A stretch of DNA of 63,311 nt, taken from assembly GCF_000442255.1 (NCBI RefSeq), contig NZ_KE557289.1, forward strand, positions 1-63,311, written 5' to 3'. Below are positions 33,431 through 41,268 of the stretch, in pieces. How positions within the stretch are numbered: the first letter of the stretch is position 1; every line of letters starts with the position of its first letter. The notes beneath the pieces were generated by a model. The model saw only the letters and a list, made by a program, of their open reading frames with translations, did no database searches and was not told where the DNA came from. Both the position numbers and the translations under genes were made by a program. The stretch comes from Salipiger mucosus DSM 16094 (lineage in GTDB: Bacteria > Pseudomonadota > Alphaproteobacteria > Rhodobacterales > Rhodobacteraceae).

Positions 33431-36400
33431 TCACGGCGGCATGCTTGAGCCGCTCAGAGACGGATCGTCATAGCGAAGCTGCGTCCACTCTTCCGCGGCA
33501 GGTATCCGGAGGACGTCGCGGGGCAACGGGTCGCTCGGGACGGGCTCGGGAGCCACGTCCCCGACGCTTTCTGTCGCGGCGGCACTTTCAGCCTGGATCG
33601 CCGCCACAGGCTCGTCCCGGGCCTCCGCCGCATCCAGCGCCTCGGTCCAGCCGGGGACTACCTCGAATGTCCGCAACTCGCCGGCCACCGCCTCGAGCTG
33701 CGCCCGGGCGGCTTCTGGAGGCGCCCAGACCAGTGCGTGGTGCATTCGGCCGGCCCGGCCTCCGGGCGTTCTGGGCGCGCTCCGGTACCGGACGAGGAGC
33801 GATGTGCTTAACTGCCGAAAATCCGAATAATCTATACTCTTCGGAAAATCGGCAGTTAAGCCCTCGACGATGTACCGCCAGCGCGGCAGATCTTCCTGGG
33901 CTGTCTGGCGTGCTCTCCAGATGCCCGGGAGCAAGCGTGGCGCTTCGCTGTCGGAAAGCGGCAGGACGCCCGCCGCCTCGATGGCTCGGCTCGGCCGGTT
34001 GCCGCCTTTCTTGAGATCGATCCACCGCTCGACGCGATCCACGGTGACGTCCAGCACCAGCTCCGCGAGAAGAAAGACGGTGACGGGAGAGGCCTTGAAG
34101 TGTGGCCGCAGGCGGTCGATGCCCTGGACGAGTTCGCAGTCCCGGACCTGCCGCAACACCTTTTCCGCCCACGGGTCGGGGTGGCAGTTCACGTCGACCG
34201 ACAGGCGAGACTTGTCCCGCATGCGCAGTCCGCGGGCGGCCTTGTCCCAGCGTCCGAAGCTGCCGTCTGGGCGGCCCAGGCTGTTGAAGGGCGCAGTGTC
34301 CGCGGCGGCGAAGGCCCGTCCGATGCGCTCCACGGCCTCGGTCGGCTCTTCCCGGCCGATAACGATAGCGGTCGAGCAGTCCTTCCATTCGTTGCGTCCA
34401 CGAAGGGCATTGTAGTGAGCGACGGGATTGGACAGGCCGTCGGCACGGAGCGCCTCGATCACCGCCTTCGGGGCGATCACGAGAGCGCCGGGCTTGGAAT
34501 GGCAGAAATCGATGAGTTCCCGCCGCAATGTGGCGGCCTCGGCCTGTTGCTTCTGAGCTGTGAATCCGTTCCCGGTGATGCTCGTTTTTGACCACGACCG
34601 CCCGGACACCTGCACGACATGGGTGTTGCGCTCGACGCGGTAGCTGGCCCGCTCCATCGGGCCGAAAATTCGCTCGGCCAGCTCGTGATCTCCGGTCCCG
34701 TCGAGATGCAGCAGGGGAGTGTTCGCGGAAAAGTGCGGGCGGTTCAGAAAAAGCGCCTCGATCCCTTTCACGACACCCTCGGACCGTGTGCCGGCATTGA
34801 TGTTCTCGCAGCGTAGCACCGCGTTTGCTGCCTCCCGCCCGGTTTCCAGCTCGGGCAGAAGCGCTTCCAGAACCTGCCGGAACGCCTTCACGGCCTTGTC
34901 GTCGTGGCCCTCGATTTCCTTCAGGAGCCGTGCGTCATGATCGACCGTCCGGTTCTCCCTCAGGCGGGCAAATGTCGCGGCTTCGAACGCGGTCTTGGCC
35001 TTCGCCGTGATGACCCGATCTTCGAATTGATGCAGGGCCGCGAGCGTCTGGCGGATCATCGCGTCAGTGATGCCGGCCTGCTTCATATGGGCCAGCGGGC
35101 GATCTGGAGCTTGCTGGAAAGCGTCGCGGAGCGCGGTCCGAAGTGGCCTGACGAGACGCATGCTGTCCTCGAGGGCGTCGGCCATGCGTCCGGCGTCGTG
35201 CATTTTTCCGAAGCGCTGGCCGCCGGGCTCGTATGCAAGCGTCTCGCCCAGGGTCTCGAATGAGATCGTCGCGCGGTCGGCCGCGAGCCTGCGGGGGGCC
35301 TCATCGAAGATCACCATGTCCGGCGTCACGTCGCCCGGAAGCGGGATGAACGCGAACTCCGACGGCGCCACGATGACGACGCCCTCGGGACTCTCGGAGA
35401 GCCGTTTCAGGCGCGCTTCCTGGCGCATGTGCCCGCACGCGTTCCGCATGGGACAGACGGGACACAGAACCTGCTTCGGGCTCAGTCCCCGCGCCGCCAG
35501 CGAGTCGGCCGATTGCGAGACATGACACATGCGGTTTTCAGACTCGTCCGGATCGAAGGCGCGCCTGCCGCGCAGCACGATGACCTCGGGGCTGTCCACG
35601 TCGGTTGCAGCCCGGTATTCCTCGGCAAACTCAGCTGCCTTGGCGTGATCAGGCTGCAGAACGAGCGTGACGATGCCCGGCCAGCGCGCGAGCGCCCTGA
35701 TCGTGGCCTGGGTCTTTCCGGTGCCCTGCGCCCCGCTTAGCATGGTGCGCGGGCAAGGCTGGCCGTCACCGGGCATCGAGGCCGGGAGGAACTCGAGGTC
35801 GAAGCGGTCCCTGACGTGCCGCAGGATTGCCGCTTGCCGGCGTGTCCGCTCTTGCGGATCGAGGTCACGCGCGCGTTCCGCCAGCTCCTCGTAATGCCTG
35901 GCCACCATCTTCTGCGCCCGGACCATCCGGGCGGCCTCGTCTATGAAGCTGAGAACGGTCGCGGCGTGGTCTTCCTTTCTGCCACCGGGCTCCGGGTAGA
36001 ATGGCGGGCGTGCCGGGGGACGTTCGAACCTGGCAAAATGGTAGACCGTGCGCAGCCCGCGCGCGTGAGAGACAAGGCAGGGCTTCTCATCCGGCCGGCC
36101 GGGGCGCGGGCGCAGGAGAAGTGTCGCCTTGTCCGCACCATTTTCGAGGCCCTCGACGGGGTCGGGAATGCCGCGACGGTCGTATGTCTCGAGATTGTCG
36201 AGTATCTCGCCGACACGCAACCATTGCCCGGACGGCAGCTGGAGCTCGGCCTCGTCATCGAGCGACGCGCCCTGCATCATCTGCTGCACTGCGATGCGCG
36301 CGGCCTTGAAGGTCGATCCCGTGCGGTCTGCCGCCTGCCGGGCGCGATCTTCGACGAAGGCCTCTTCGACCATGTCCGCCTTGGGCCTGATCCGGTGCCG

Positions 36401-37222
36401 GGCGATCCGCTCCGCCTCCCGCGCCTGTGCCGCCGTTTCGGATTGCAGCTTCGGGACGGTCAGATCGATTTCGGACTCCTGGATGACCGAGGGCCTGGCA
36501 ATCCGCGTGACTGGTGCGTGCAAGATCGGCGGGGCCTCGAAAATCAGCCGTTCCGGAGAGCCAACAGCCACGTCGACAATCGACCGCACGAGCATGGCGC
36601 CTGACTTGCTCAGGGCAATCCATGCAAGTCCCTTGGCCCATGCGCGGACTTCGAGGGTGTTCAGCATGTCCCTCGACCGGGACACGTCGGAGACGCGGAA
36701 GAAGCCGTGCATTCCGCTGCTGCTGAGCTCACCGCAGCCCGGGGCCGTCACACCGTCGGACGACGACGGGCGCACGAGGTAGGCTCCGTCCCGGGCCTCC
36801 GGCCAGATTTCAAAGAGCGCGGCGAGCGGGCCGCCCAGCTCATCGATCCGCGTCGTGACATCTGCCGGCATGGTCTTGTCATCGTAATCCCAGAGCAGCC
36901 AGCCGGGGCCCTTCGGGAAGTGGAAGTTCTCCAGCGAACGGGTGGCGGCGCCGTACCTCGCCTGGTTGCGCGTGGTGATCACCGCACTCTCCCGCCCGAT
37001 AAGGACGCCGGAGGCGATGGCCTGGCACCGGGACAGGCCGGAGAGCAGGTCTTCGAGGGCCCTCGCGGTCGGTGCCGGGATGGTTTCGGCGCGACCTTCG
37101 TAGAGCGTGGCGACCGCCTGCTTGTGGATCTTGCCGTTGTCCGCCCAGAACTGCTTCGCGAGCGGCTGACCACTGGTCGTGAAGAGCGTGATGGAACTCG
37201 GAGATTGGACTGGCGCGGTCAT
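33431..37222 (-). CDS. Primase-polymerase / helicase fusion protein (1263 residues)
   Basis: The N-terminal part carries all three motifs of archaeo-eukaryotic primases (PrimPol): hhhDhD as LLWDYDD (Asp112, Asp114), sxH as SSSGMH (His172) and hD as SIVD (Asp217). A middle helical region is followed by an ATPase/helicase domain with Walker A SGAQGTGKTQ (about 496-505) and Walker B MVIFDEAP (about 636-643). Between these lies a Cys cluster, CPVCPMRNACGHM (587-599), which may hold a zinc or Fe-S site. Proteins of this build replicate plasmids, phages and integrative elements by priming and unwinding DNA. No origin, integrase or Rep protein is directly beside it. A GGGGAGGG ribosome site precedes the ATG. 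It is intact despite the IS remnants around it. Confidence 0.75.
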   Translation of the reverse strand: MTAPVQSPSSITLFTTSGQPLAKQFWADNGKIHKQAVATLYEGRAETIPAPTARALEDLLSGLSRCQAIASGVLIGRESAVITTRNQARYGAATRSLENFHFPKGPGWLLWDYDDKTMPADVTTRIDELGGPLAALFEIWPEARDGAYLVRPSSSDGVTAPGCGELSSSGMHGFFRVSDVSRSRDMLNTLEVRAWAKGLAWIALSKSGAMLVRSIVDVAVGSPERLIFEAPPILHAPVTRIARPSVIQESEIDLTVPKLQSETAAQAREAERIARHRIRPKADMVEEAFVEDRARQAADRTGSTFKAARIAVQQMMQGASLDDEAELQLPSGQWLRVGEILDNLETYDRRGIPDPVEGLENGADKATLLLRPRPGRPDEKPCLVSHARGLRTVYHFARFERPPARPPFYPEPGGRKEDHAATVLSFIDEAARMVRAQKMVARHYEELAERARDLDPQERTRRQAAILRHVRDRFDLEFLPASMPGDGQPCPRTMLSGAQGTGKTQATIRALARWPGIVTLVLQPDHAKAAEFAEEYRAATDVDSPEVIVLRGRRAFDPDESENRMCHVSQSADSLAARGLSPKQVLCPVCPMRNACGHMRQEARLKRLSESPEGVVIVAPSEFAFIPLPGDVTPDMVIFDEAPRRLAADRATISFETLGETLAYEPGGQRFGKMHDAGRMADALEDSMRLVRPLRTALRDAFQQAPDRPLAHMKQAGITDAMIRQTLAALHQFEDRVITAKAKTAFEAATFARLRENRTVDHDARLLKEIEGHDDKAVKAFRQVLEALLPELETGREAANAVLRCENINAGTRSEGVVKGIEALFLNRPHFSANTPLLHLDGTGDHELAERIFGPMERASYRVERNTHVVQVSGRSWSKTSITGNGFTAQKQQAEAATLRRELIDFCHSKPGALVIAPKAVIEALRADGLSNPVAHYNALRGRNEWKDCSTAIVIGREEPTEAVERIGRAFAAADTAPFNSLGRPDGSFGRWDKAARGLRMRDKSRLSVDVNCHPDPWAEKVLRQVRDCELVQGIDRLRPHFKASPVTVFLLAELVLDVTVDRVERWIDLKKGGNRPSRAIEAAGVLPLSDSEAPRLLPGIWRARQTAQEDLPRWRYIVEGLTADFPKSIDYSDFRQLSTSLLVRYRSAPRTPGGRAGRMHHALVWAPPEAARAQLEAVAGELRTFEVVPGWTEALDAAEARDEPVAAIQAESAAATESVGDVAPEPVPSDPLPRDVLRIPAAEEWTQLRYDDPSLSGSSMPP

Positions 37223-37255
37223 GCCGGAACCCTCCCCGAGACGGAGAGCGGTTCG

Positions 37256-37284
37256 AATTCAAAAGAGGAAATGCGTGTAGTCAA
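37256..37284 (-). promoter_or_regulatory. Candidate sigma-70 promoter for the primase-helicase gene
   Basis: Reading leftward, TTGACT (37284-37279) and TGAATT (37261-37256) are separated by exactly 17 bases and lie about 35 bases before the start codon, in a locally AT-rich stretch. Confidence 0.45.
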
Positions 37285-37878
37285 TGTCATGCCGGGGACA
37301 CTGACCGACGTCGCTTTCGTGGAATTTAAATGGCTCGGGGAGCGCGCTGCGCGGAGACTGTCGGACGTAGAGGCGTACGTCTCCAGACGGCCTGGTTCGG
37401 TCTGCACACGGCGGTCAGCCGGCGTGAGCGCTGGTTTCGAGAGCGGCGGTCAGCTCAGAGCGCGGCGAGGATGGCGGCGATCAGAAATGAGATCGGCTCG
37501 GGCATTTTGAGAATTGTGATCACTGGTGCCGAGGGCGTGCCAGGTCGTCACTTTGGACAGGCAGCGCGTGGGCCGGTCGTCATCGATCTGATCTCCGGCT
37601 TGATGACGCTGCGTCTCGGAAACTCGGCGAATGACGGCGATACGCCGCTTCGGGTTCCGCTGATCAGCCGCGAGTGGTCTCGACGCCGTAACCGCAGTCG
37701 ACGATAGCGAGTGCCGGCAGACAGTTGGTCGGCACGTCGACTGGACAGCATCACAAAGTTCTGCCCTTTTCTGTCAGAAGCAGTGCCTCTGACCTGGTTG
37801 TCCATGTCGAAGCGGCCTTTCGCTGCGGCGGCCGCGAGTGCCCGCAGCGCGGGGCAAATCTGTCCTTTCTCACGGGCG
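37285..37878. other. Non-coding gap of about 590 bases
   Basis: No domain, RNA or repeat was recognised on either strand. Short open frames have no ribosome sites and no family resemblance. It lies between the primase promoter and the end of a truncated LysR gene and may include decayed sequence. Confidence 0.35.
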
Positions 37879-38699
37879 TCATGCTCCTGAGTTGAGCTCG
37901 CGCCGCGCTACCGAGAGCATCGACCTGGACAGCTCATGAAGTTGGTCGGCGGCCAGCCGGTTGATCTGCCAGAACAGGTGCCGCTCCAGCACCTTTCCGG
38001 GGACAAGCTCGACGAGATCTCCGCGCTCGAGGTGGCTCTTCGCGAGTTGGACCGGATTGAGCGCCCACCCCATGCCGGCAAGGCTGCCTTCGAGAAAGCT
38101 CTGCGTCGAGGGAAGCCAGTGGGTGGGGAATGACATGTCGTGCCCGAATACCTCGCGCGCCCAGACATTCTGAAGGCGGTCCTTCTGGTTGAAGGTGAGA
38201 GCTGGCGCGCGCTGGAACGCCTCCTCCATGAGGCCGTCGGGGAAGTATCGGGCAACGAAGTCAGGGCTCGCCGTCGCACTATAGTGGAGCGCGCCGAGTG
38301 GCGTGACACGGCATCCCTGCACGGGACGCTCCAGCGAAGTGACAGCGGCAAGCACCCGGCCACGCCGCAGCCAGTCGGCCGTATGGTCCTCGTCGTCTAT
38401 CGCCACGTTCACGAGATAGTCGCTGGCTTTGGTGAAGGACGCGATGGCCTCGAGAAACCAGGTCCCGAGGCTGTCGGCGTTGGTGGCCACGTTGAGGGTC
38501 ACCCGTTGCCCGGCATCTTCCGGCCCGGAGAGCTCGGGCAGCTGCGCCATAAGGTCCTTCTCGAGCATCCCCACGCGGTCCATGTGCCGGCAGAGCGCAA
38601 GACCCGTGTCCGTGGCGGTGCAGGGCGTCCCACGCTCTATGAGCATCGCGCCAAAACGCTCCTCGAGATGCTTGATGCGCTGCGAAACGGCCGACGGGG
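37879..38699 (-). pseudogene. LysR-family regulator (ArgP-like), N-terminus lost
   Basis: The leftward frame contains the end of the DNA-binding helix-turn-helix, PSAVSQRIKHLEERFGAML, and then the whole effector domain of an ArgP/IciA-like LysR protein. Landmarks are RVTLNVATNADSLGTWFLEA, DEDHTADWLRRGRVLAAVT, VQGCRVTPLGALHY and STQSFLEGSLAGMGWAL. The first 20 or so residues are missing; the frame meets a foreign gene fragment at about 38700. ArgP-like proteins often control a divergently placed amino-acid exporter. With its start removed this copy is probably silent, although an internal ATG at 38646 exists. Confidence 0.75.
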
Positions 38700-39228
38700 T
38701 GCGGCGGGACGGACGCCGCTCATCGTCGGTGTCGGTGCCCTCACAACCGATCTCGCCGAGGACCTCGCGCGCGACGCCAGGGAGGCCGGTTCAGACGGCC
38801 TGCTTCTCGCGCCCATGTCCTACCAGCCGCTGACCGACGAGGAGGTGTTCCGCCATTTCGAGGCCGTCGCTGCGGCCGGCGGACTCCCCCTGTGCATTTA
38901 CAACAACCCGGGCACCACGAAATTCACCTTCAGCCCGGACCTGATCGCGCGACTGGCCGAGCCTCCGAACGTGATCGCGGTGAAAATGCCTCTGGCTGCG
39001 GACGGCGACTATGCGGGCGAGTTGCAGCGCCTGCGGGCCATGACGCCGGCGGACTTCGCCATCGGCTACAGCGGTGACTGGGGCGCGAAGGACGCGCTGC
39101 TCGCTGGTGGCGCCTGCTGGTATAGCGTGGTGGCCGGTCTCCTGCCGGAACCCGCACTCGCGCTAACCCGTGCGGCCCAAGCGGGGCATACCGCCCGCGA
39201 AGTGGCCGGGATCGCTGCGCTGCCTTCT
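38700..39228 (+). pseudogene. DapA-family (dihydrodipicolinate synthase-like) gene, both ends lost
   Basis: From about 38705 the rightward frame reads as a DapA-family aldolase: TPLIVGVGALTTDLAEDLAR, GLLLAPMSYQPLTDEEVFRH, the YNNPG motif in LCIYNNPGTTKF, the Schiff-base Lys region VIAVKMPLAADGD and YSGDWGAKDALLAGG. About 75 N-terminal residues and the last 60 or so are absent. The left break is the junction with the LysR relic. The right break is the end of an IS21 remnant at about 39229. It cannot encode a working enzyme. Confidence 0.75.
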
Positions 39229-39961
39229 GTCAATCGGCACGCAATCTTGACCCCCTATCGGCGTCCTAAAATGCCCCCCTTGGAGCGCACGGTAGCTGGC
39301 CCGATGCGGCGTAGCTCCCATACAGCGCAACCGTATCGGCCCAGCGTGGGTGTCGGTCATTCTCGGGTCTTGAAGCGCCAACTCTCGTTGACGGTTTCAA
39401 CGATGTCGCAGTTCGAGCCGGTGCGCGCAGCGCTGAAACGTCCGGGGGACGTTTCAAGGCCGAACGGGTCAGGCGGTCTAGGAGAGCCTTGGTCATCTTC
39501 GCGTCTCCGGACACCGATGGCCATTCGCCGAAGTCGAGATTGGTCGTGACGATGATCGATGTGCGCTCGTAGAGGCGGCTGATGAGATGGAACAGCAGCT
39601 GGCCGCCGGTCTGCGCGAAGGGGAGATAGCCGAGCTCGTCGAGGATCAGGAAGTCGAGGCGGCAGAGCAGGTCTGCCGTGCGCCCCTGTCGGTCGGCACG
39701 GGCTTAGGCATCGAGCTTGTTCACCAGGTCCACGACATTGAAGAAGCGCCCCCGCTTGCCGCGCCGGATGCAGGCCCGGGCGATGCTCACGGCAAGGTGG
39801 GATTTGCCGGTGCCGGTGCCACCGATGAGCACGACATTGCGCTGCTGTTCGAGGAACTCACCGGCGGCCAGGTCGCGCACCAGCGTCTCGTTGACCAGCG
39901 TTTCCTCGACGCTGAACTCGTCGACCTCTTTTGTCAGCGGCAGCTTTCGGCGCGACTTCAC
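39229..39961 (-). mobile_element. IS21-family remnant carrying a dead istB
   Basis: Reading leftward, the helper ATPase IstB is recognisable: VVLIGGTGTGKSHLAVSIA (Walker A), VDLVNKLDA, then an in-frame stop at 39704. It continues with [27 protein letters not shown] (Walker B), [15 protein letters not shown] and [13 protein letters not shown]. An inserted hairpin follows, then [17 protein letters not shown] and a final stop at about 39357. The N-terminal part beyond 39961 and all of istA are missing. The sequence from 39229 to 39290, with CAATCTTGACCCCC, resembles a terminal region of such elements. It truncates the DapA relic on its left. Confidence 0.75.
39434..39456. repeat. Perfect 10-bp hairpin inserted in istB
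   Basis: TGAAACGTCC and GGACGTTTCA enclose a GGG loop. The hairpin lies inside an insertion of roughly 50 bases that interrupts the IstB reading between DRLT and CDIVE, which normally are adjacent. It may be a small mobile palindrome. Confidence 0.6.
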
Positions 39962-39990
39962 AGAAGTTAATTAAGAAATCTTTGGGCAGC

Positions 39991-40016
39991 TTGACAAAAT
40001 TTGCCAATATTTGCCA
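39991..40016 (+). promoter_or_regulatory. Promoter/operator of the parDE module
   Basis: TTGACA at 39991-39996 is followed by two direct copies of ATTTGCCA (39999-40006 and 40009-40016), ten bases apart and so on the same helix face, about 20-40 bases before parD. Such repeats suit autoregulation by the ParD antitoxin. Confidence 0.5.
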
Positions 40017-40036
40017 TGCTCAAGATGGAGGTGCTT

Positions 40037-40288
40037 ATGGCAACGATGAACGTGTCCCTGCCTGACCCGATGAAGGAATGGGTCGAAGGACAAACAAAGA
40101 GCGGGCGCTACAGCAACGCCAGCGACTACGTGCGCGACCTGATCCGCCGAGATCAGGATCGACAGGCAGCGGTAGCGGAGTTGCAAAAGCTCGTAGATGA
40201 AGGGCAGGCAAGCGGCCCGACGCAGAAGTTCGACATGGAGACGTTCCTGACGCGCAAGCGGGAGGATCATGCCACAAAGCCCGATTGA
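40037..40288 (+). CDS. parD: ParD-family antitoxin
   Basis: This 83-residue protein begins with a ribbon-helix-helix, MATMNVSLPDPMKEWVEGQ then SGRYSNASDYVRDLIRRDQ, typical of ParD/CopG antitoxins. The C-terminal tail (about residues 45-83) would wrap and neutralise ParE. The start at 40037 follows GGAGG; a slightly longer start is less likely. Its end overlaps the toxin start by 20 bases, the usual arrangement. The antitoxin is intact whereas the toxin is not. Confidence 0.88.
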   Translation: MATMNVSLPDPMKEWVEGQTKSGRYSNASDYVRDLIRRDQDRQAAVAELQKLVDEGQASGPTQKFDMETFLTRKREDHATKPD

Positions 40289-40582
40289 GGAATATCGCGT
40301 CTCACCGGCGGCGGAGCTCGATCTGAGTGGCATCTGGGACTATACCGCAGAGATGTGGTCGCCTGACCAGGCGGACAACTATCTGCGCGGCCTGGGAGAA
40401 AAACTCGAAAATCTATGCAGCCACCCTGAGATCACTCGTGAGCGCACCGAGATCGATCCGCCGGTGCGGCTCCATCCCTACCGCGCTCCCACTTGATCAT
40501 CTATCGGATCGGAGGCGATCACCTTGCAGTCATCCGCGTCGTCCATAGCCGCCAGCACTGGCAGGTACTTCTGAACGAGTAG
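40269..40582 (+). pseudogene. parE: ParE-family toxin, frameshifted
   Basis: The frame from 40269 gives a ParE/RelE-like start, YRVSPAAELDLSGIWDYTAE and YLRGLGEKLENLCSHPEI, then reaches a premature stop at 40496 after HPYRAPT. In a second frame from 40490 the expected ending follows: LIIYRIGGDHLAVIRVV then HSRQHWQVLLNE and a TAG at 40582. A change of one or two bases at about 40487-40490, in a CCC run, separates the halves. ParE toxins poison gyrase and need the C-terminal part, so this copy should be inactive unless the shift is a sequencing error. Confidence 0.8.
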
Positions 40583-40679
40583 ATGAAGCGTTCATTTTTC
40601 TTGATTTTCAATCCGGAGTGCGCCCCGCCGGCTGGACAGGTTGAGTGAGTCAAATTGACCGGGAGCGGGCTTTCAGATT

Positions 40680-41150
40680 CATGGCGCTACGTCGGACGGG
40701 CGCGCGGTTTTACGCAAGAAGCTGTCCCGACCACAGATCGCGAAGTTCATGTCAGTCCTGAAGTCATGCATCGTGGCCATGGAGGCCTGCGGGGCCGCAC
40801 ACTACTGGAGCCGGGAACTCGCCGGCCTCGGCCATGACATCCGGCTCGTCCCCCCCGTCCATGTCAAACCCTTCGTGAAGCGGCAAAAGAACGACGCCGC
40901 GCATGCGGAACCGATTGCTAAGGCGCTCCATCGCCCGCACCCGCGATCTGCTCGTCGATCAGCGCACCCAACTGGTCAATGCACTGCGCGGCCATCTCGC
41001 CGAACACGGCATCGTTCTGGGTAAGGGCATCGGCAACGTCGAGCGCCTCGCCATTCGTCTGGAAGAGGATGACCTTGCCGGACCTCGTCCGGCATCTGGG
41101 GCAGCTCTATCTCGAGCAGATCGCACGACTGGGGCCGTCGCGTGAAAGGC
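40680..41150 (+). mobile_element. Decayed second IS110-family transposase
   Basis: Pieces in three frames form a broken IS110 transposase: RKKLSRPQIAKFM, IVAMEACGAAHYWSRELAGL, HVKPFVKRQKNDAAHAEPIA, then in another frame RTRDLLVDQRTQLVNALRGH and LAIRLEED, then LVRHLGQLYLEQIARLG. The N-terminus, an internal segment after AEPIAKA and the C-terminal domain are lost. It is a different subfamily from the intact copy at 31857. It fills the space between parDE and the multicopper oxidase; the remaining bases hold no gene. Confidence 0.75.
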
Positions 41151-41268
41151 CGAATACAGGGTCGCGATGCGGATCACAGCATTCAACCTGGAATTGAAAG
41201 TAATCGCGTGACACCATCTTTGGTAATTTAGTACTAAAATGAAATTCCGATTCAGGGAACTTCTTGTC

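Noticed and set aside
40269-40582. Programmed frameshifting in parE
   Set aside because: There is only a short CCC run and no slippery heptamer or downstream structure seen, so a mutation or sequencing error is the simpler reading.
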